The notes under the pieces were generated by a model. The model ran no database searches. It saw nothing but the letters and a program-made list of their open reading frames with translations, and was not told the origin of the DNA. This document shows positions 60,800 to 64,000 of a stretch of DNA of 64,000 nt, one piece after another; position 1 is the stretch's first letter; each line of letters begins with the position of its first letter. Where the stretch lies: contig JAUHYQ010000003.1 in the NCBI GenBank assembly GCA_030426355.1, forward strand, positions 434,001 through 498,000, in the 5' to 3' direction. Position numbers and translations under genes: made by a program. The DNA is from Gammaproteobacteria bacterium. GTDB taxonomy: Bacteria > Pseudomonadota > Gammaproteobacteria > Steroidobacterales > GCA-2729495.

Positions 60800-61153
60800 A
60801 TGGATAAGAAACAAAGCAGACAGCGCAGGGCCCGCAAGACTCGTGCGCGCATCAGTCAACTGGGTGTGCCGCGCCTGTCGGTTCATCGCACGCCGCGTCA
60901 TATTTACGCGCAGGTTATTGCGCCCGATGGCGGTACCGTGCTGGTGAGTGCAGCAACCACGCAGAGTGATGTGGCCAAGGGCCTGAAGAGCACTGGCGGC
61001 GTCGCAGCAGCACAGGCGGTGGGCAAAGCAATTGCCGAGAAAGCAAAGTCGGCAGGTATTGAACAGGTGGCCTTTGATCGTTCGGGCTTTCGTTATCACG
61101 GTCGAGTCAAGGCGCTGGCGGATGCCGCGCGCGAGAACGGTCTGCGGGTATAA
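60800..61153 (+). CDS. rplR: 50S ribosomal protein L18
   Basis: 117 residues; binds 5S rRNA with L5. [20 protein letters not shown] and the end [17 protein letters not shown] are typical. Confidence 0.98.
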   Translation: MDKKQSRQRRARKTRARISQLGVPRLSVHRTPRHIYAQVIAPDGGTVLVSAATTQSDVAKGLKSTGGVAAAQAVGKAIAEKAKSAGIEQVAFDRSGFRYHGRVKALADAARENGLRV

Positions 61154-61187
61154 GCAGGCCGACTTAAACAGTCCAAGGTTATAAAGA

Positions 61188-61694
61188 ATGGCTAAACAAG
61201 ACAGACAGGATTCAGGCGACGACTTCATTGAAAAGCTCGTTGCTGTTAACCGCGTAGCGAAGGTCGTCAAGGGCGGCCGTCAGTTCGGCTTCACAGCCCT
61301 GACGGTAGTCGGCGACGGCAACGGTCGGGTTGGTTTCGGTTATGGCAAAGCGCGCGAAGTGCCGCTGGCCATCCAGAAAGCCATGCAGGCCGCGCGCAAC
61401 AAGCTGGAGCGTGTCGCGCTTAATGACGACACGTTGCACTACCAGATGGTTGGTCGTCACGGCGCTACCAAGGTTTACATGCAGCCGGCGTCTGAAGGTA
61501 CCGGCGTTATCGCAGGCGGCGCCATGCGCGCTGTATTCGAGGCCGCGGGTGTGCGGAACGTGCTGGCCAAGAGCTATGGCTCGCGTAATCCCATCAACCT
61601 GGTGCGCGCCACCATAAACGCACTGCGTGCTGCGCAATCACCGGAGCGCATCGCTGCCAAACGCGGCAAAGCGGTTGCCGATATTACCGGCTGA
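61188..61694 (+). CDS. rpsE: 30S ribosomal protein S5
   Basis: 168 residues; mRNA entry and accuracy. The dsRNA-binding-like N-domain has [20 protein letters not shown] (in part), followed by [17 protein letters not shown]. Confidence 0.98.
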   Translation: MAKQDRQDSGDDFIEKLVAVNRVAKVVKGGRQFGFTALTVVGDGNGRVGFGYGKAREVPLAIQKAMQAARNKLERVALNDDTLHYQMVGRHGATKVYMQPASEGTGVIAGGAMRAVFEAAGVRNVLAKSYGSRNPINLVRATINALRAAQSPERIAAKRGKAVADITG

Positions 61695-61725
61695 GTTTAA
61701 AGAGCAGATTTAAGAGAACACCGAG

Positions 61726-61908
61726 ATGACTAAAAAAGTCAAAGTAACTCTGGTTAAGAGCCGTCATGGACGACTCAAACGGCATCAGGCTTGCGTAGCA
61801 GGTTTGGGTTTGCGCCGTATCAATCACAGCGTGATTGTTGAGAACACACCGGAAAACCGCGGCATGATCAACAAGGTCTCGTACATGCTGCGGGTTGAGG
61901 ACGCGTAA
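61726..61908 (+). CDS. rpmD: 50S ribosomal protein L30
   Basis: 60 residues, usual bacterial size, with [25 protein letters not shown] (in part). Two bases separate it from rplO. Confidence 0.97.
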   Translation: MTKKVKVTLVKSRHGRLKRHQACVAGLGLRRINHSVIVENTPENRGMINKVSYMLRVEDA

Positions 61909-61910
61909 CA

Positions 61911-62345
61911 ATGAAACTGAATACCATTAGTCCTGCTGCCGGCAGCAAGCCAGCGGGTAAACGCCTCGGGCGTGGCCATGCGGCAGGTCAGGGTAAAACC
62001 TGTGGCCGTGGCCAGAAGGGCCAGAAAGCGCGCTCCGGCGGATTCCACAAGGTGGGTTTCGAGGGCGGCCAGATGCCTATCCAGCGGCGCTTGCCTAAAG
62101 TGGGTTTTCGTTCTGCCAAGGCAAAAACGTACGCCGAAGTTCGTCTTAGCGAACTGGCCGGCGTGCAAGACGACGTGATTGATTTGCTGGCACTCAAAAG
62201 AGCCGACGTGATACCGCACCAAACCACCCGTGCGAAGGTCTTTGCCAGCGGCGAGATCAATAAGGCCGTCAAGCTAAAAGGCGTGGGCGTAACCAAGGGA
62301 GCGCGCGCAGCCATTGAGGCCGCCGGCGGTTCCATAGAAGACTAG
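61911..62345 (+). CDS. rplO: 50S ribosomal protein L15
   Basis: 144 residues; late assembly protein with the basic, Gly-rich N-terminal extension [20 protein letters not shown] and a globular C-terminal domain. Confidence 0.98.
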   Translation: MKLNTISPAAGSKPAGKRLGRGHAAGQGKTCGRGQKGQKARSGGFHKVGFEGGQMPIQRRLPKVGFRSAKAKTYAEVRLSELAGVQDDVIDLLALKRADVIPHQTTRAKVFASGEINKAVKLKGVGVTKGARAAIEAAGGSIED

Positions 62346-62363
62346 ACAAAAGAGTATTAGCAC

Positions 62364-63707
62364 GTGGCAAAAGGCAATCTGGTAAATCCGGCTGCAGCAC
62401 TCGGCGAAGCATCGCGTTTCGCTGATTTGCGCGCGCGCCTGTTTTTCCTGGCCGCCGCGCTGATTGTTTACCGCATCGGCACCTTTATCCCCGTACCGGG
62501 TATCGACCCGGTGGCCCTGGACCAGTTCTTTCAGGAGCAGTCGGGCACCATCCTGAGCATGTTCAACATGTTCTCCGGCGGCGCGTTGCAACGCCTCAGT
62601 ATATTTGCGCTGGGCATCATGCCGTACATCTCTGCATCCATCATCATGCAGATGGCCGGGGTGGTCGTGCCGCAGATTGCGCAGCTTAAGAAAGAAGGCG
62701 AGGCAGGTCGGCGCAAGATTACCCAGTACACTCGCTATGGCACCGTTTTATTGGCCACCGCTCAGGCTGTCGGCGCTTCCGTTGCTTTCCAGAACCAGGG
62801 TGTGGTGATCGCGCCGGGTCCGAATTTCGTGTTTACCGCAGCAGTGACGCTGGTAACCGGCACGGTGTTCCTGATGTGGCTGGGTGAACAGATTACCGAA
62901 CGGGGTATCGGTAACGGTATTTCGATGATCATTTTGTCCAGCATTATTGCCGGCCTGCCTTCGGCTATCGGCGGCACACTGGAGCTGGTCAACACGGGTG
63001 AAATGTCGCCAGCGCTGGCGCTGGTGCTGATCATGCTGGTACTCGGCGTGACTTACTTTGTGGTGTACATGGAACGCGGCCAGCGCCGCATAGCGGTGAA
63101 CTACGCCAAGCGGCAGCAGGGTCGCCGCATGGTGCAGGGCCAGACCACGCACCTGCCCTTCAAGATCAACATGTCCGGCGTTATTCCGCCCATTTTTGCC
63201 AGCAGCTTGATCCTCTTTCCGGCCACGATTGCAGGCTGGGTAGGTACCAACCCGAACTTCGAATGGCTGCAAACGGCCGCCGCGAAACTGGGCCCGGGCC
63301 AGCCGCTGTACATCATGATTTACGCAACCCTGATTGTGTTTTTCTGCTTTTTTTATACCGCGCTGGTGTTTAACTCACGCGATACAGCGGATCAGCTCAA
63401 GCGTTCCGGCGGGTTTATTCCGGGCATACGTCCCGGCCAGCAAACGGCGGCGTACATTGACAATGTGCTGACCAGGCTGACGTTTTGGGGCGCGATCTAC
63501 ATCACTTCGGTGTGTTTGTTGCCGGAATTCATGATTTTGTATGCGAAGGTGCCGTTCTATTTCGGCGGCACGTCGTTGCTGATTATCGTGGTGGTGACGA
63601 TGGACTTCATGGCTCAGTTGCAGGGCCACATGATGTCCCACCAGTACGAAGGCTTGTTGAAGAAAGCCAATATGCGTGGTTACGGCCGCGCCGGCCAGGT
63701 TCGTTGA
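62364..63707 (+). CDS. secY: Protein translocase subunit SecY
   Basis: 447 residues with ten membrane helices; forms the protein channel with SecE (36519) and SecG. GTG start. Landmarks are the plug region after [18 protein letters not shown], and the cytoplasmic loop with [20 protein letters not shown] (in part). Confidence 0.98.
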   Translation: MAKGNLVNPAAALGEASRFADLRARLFFLAAALIVYRIGTFIPVPGIDPVALDQFFQEQSGTILSMFNMFSGGALQRLSIFALGIMPYISASIIMQMAGVVVPQIAQLKKEGEAGRRKITQYTRYGTVLLATAQAVGASVAFQNQGVVIAPGPNFVFTAAVTLVTGTVFLMWLGEQITERGIGNGISMIILSSIIAGLPSAIGGTLELVNTGEMSPALALVLIMLVLGVTYFVVYMERGQRRIAVNYAKRQQGRRMVQGQTTHLPFKINMSGVIPPIFASSLILFPATIAGWVGTNPNFEWLQTAAAKLGPGQPLYIMIYATLIVFFCFFYTALVFNSRDTADQLKRSGGFIPGIRPGQQTAAYIDNVLTRLTFWGAIYITSVCLLPEFMILYAKVPFYFGGTSLLIIVVVTMDFMAQLQGHMMSHQYEGLLKKANMRGYGRAGQVR

Positions 63708-63753
63708 TTCACCAGAATCGGGTAGCCGGCCTAAGGAATATTTGGAGAGAACG

Positions 63754-63867
63754 ATGAAAGTTCGAGCATCAGTTAAGAAGATCTGCAGAAACTGCAAGAT
63801 CATTCGCAGAAAAGGCGTACTGCGCGTTATTTGTACCGATAAACGGCACAAGCAGCGTCAGGGCTAG
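63754..63867 (+). CDS. rpmJ: 50S ribosomal protein L36
   Basis: 37 residues. The zinc ligands C11, C14, C27 and H32 are present, so this is the zinc-binding (C+) paralogue. The ATG at 63754 has GGAGAG upstream. Confidence 0.97.
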   Translation: MKVRASVKKICRNCKIIRRKGVLRVICTDKRHKQRQG

Positions 63868-63887
63868 GGAAGCGACGGAGAATATAA

Positions 63888-64000
63888 ATGGCCCGTATTG
63901 CTGGCATAAACATCCCCTTGAACAAGCACGTAGTGATCGCGTTGACGAGCATCTACGGCCTGGGGCTTTCCCGTTCGCGGGGTATTTGTGAAGCGGCCAA
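63888..64000 (+). CDS. rpsM: 30S ribosomal protein S13 (3' end outside window)
   Basis: First 37 codons of S13, reading [14 protein letters not shown] and [15 protein letters not shown]. The helix-two-turn-helix and tail lie beyond the window. First gene of the alpha operon after rpmJ. Confidence 0.95.
   Translation, partial: MARIAGINIPLNKHVVIALTSIYGLGLSRSRGICEAA

Overview
The window looks like chromosomal DNA of a Gammaproteobacterium, moderately GC-rich by eye and probably marine or environmental. The main reason is the gene order from about 34.4 kb to the right edge: tRNA-Thr/Tyr/Gly/Thr, tufB, tRNA-Trp, secE, nusG, rplKAJL, rpoBC, rpsL-rpsG-fusA-tufA-rpsJ, then the S10, spc and start of the alpha ribosomal operons. 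All five tRNAs encode their CCA end. TonB-dependent receptors of the DEITVTAR type, a Rieske oxygenase, an LLM monooxygenase and a Tat-exported DUF1838 protein fit an aerobic oligotroph such as Halieaceae, Woeseiaceae or relatives; genus and species cannot be read from the sequence.

1-14 kb: an accessory catabolic-looking region. A leftward gntR-tauD-MFS operon diverges from a rightward set of TonB receptor, unknown secreted Cys-containing protein, multicopper oxidase lipoprotein and LLM monooxygenase. A leftward Rieske oxygenase, a second MFS carrier, a YeiH-type exporter and glutaryl-CoA dehydrogenase follow. Four different oxidase or oxygenase families sit beside an outer-membrane receptor and two MFS carriers, which suggests uptake and oxidation of one substrate class; the substrate is unknown.

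14-34 kb: mixed metabolism. SDR; rfbD-ttcA-folE (leftward); a second TonB receptor, a strong terminator and a DUF1838 Tat lipoprotein; a DUF2189 membrane protein whose last codons lie in a REP-like hairpin; acetoacetyl-CoA synthetase with a PHB-depolymerase-type esterase lipoprotein; a tightly overlapped three-gene membrane/CPBP/hydrolase operon; cysteine synthase and glutaredoxin; a lipoprotein/amidohydrolase pair; and the chain plsY-birA-coaX-SPOR protein that leads into the tRNA-tuf region.

34.4-64 kb: core translation and transcription genes, all rightward and apparently intact. The L1 and L10 autoregulatory leaders can be recognised. The str operon promoter has its -35 hexamer on the rpoC stop codon. 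The S10 operon is unusual: rpsJ sits 9 bp behind tufA with no leader, while a consensus-like promoter and a multi-hairpin leader lie in the 278-bp rpsJ-rplC gap. The two tuf genes are identical as far as I can tell and use ACG for 24 of 29 threonines, unlike their neighbours.

No stretch longer than 300 bp lacks a gene. The longest gaps are 53122-53399 (promoter and leader), 38650-38904 (L10 leader), 17442-17621 (tandem repeat, divergent promoters), 39874-40045 (three hairpins), 34689-34856 (between tRNAs) and 31120-31284 (divergent spacer, nothing clear). I saw no CRISPR array, insertion sequence, phage gene or rRNA gene.
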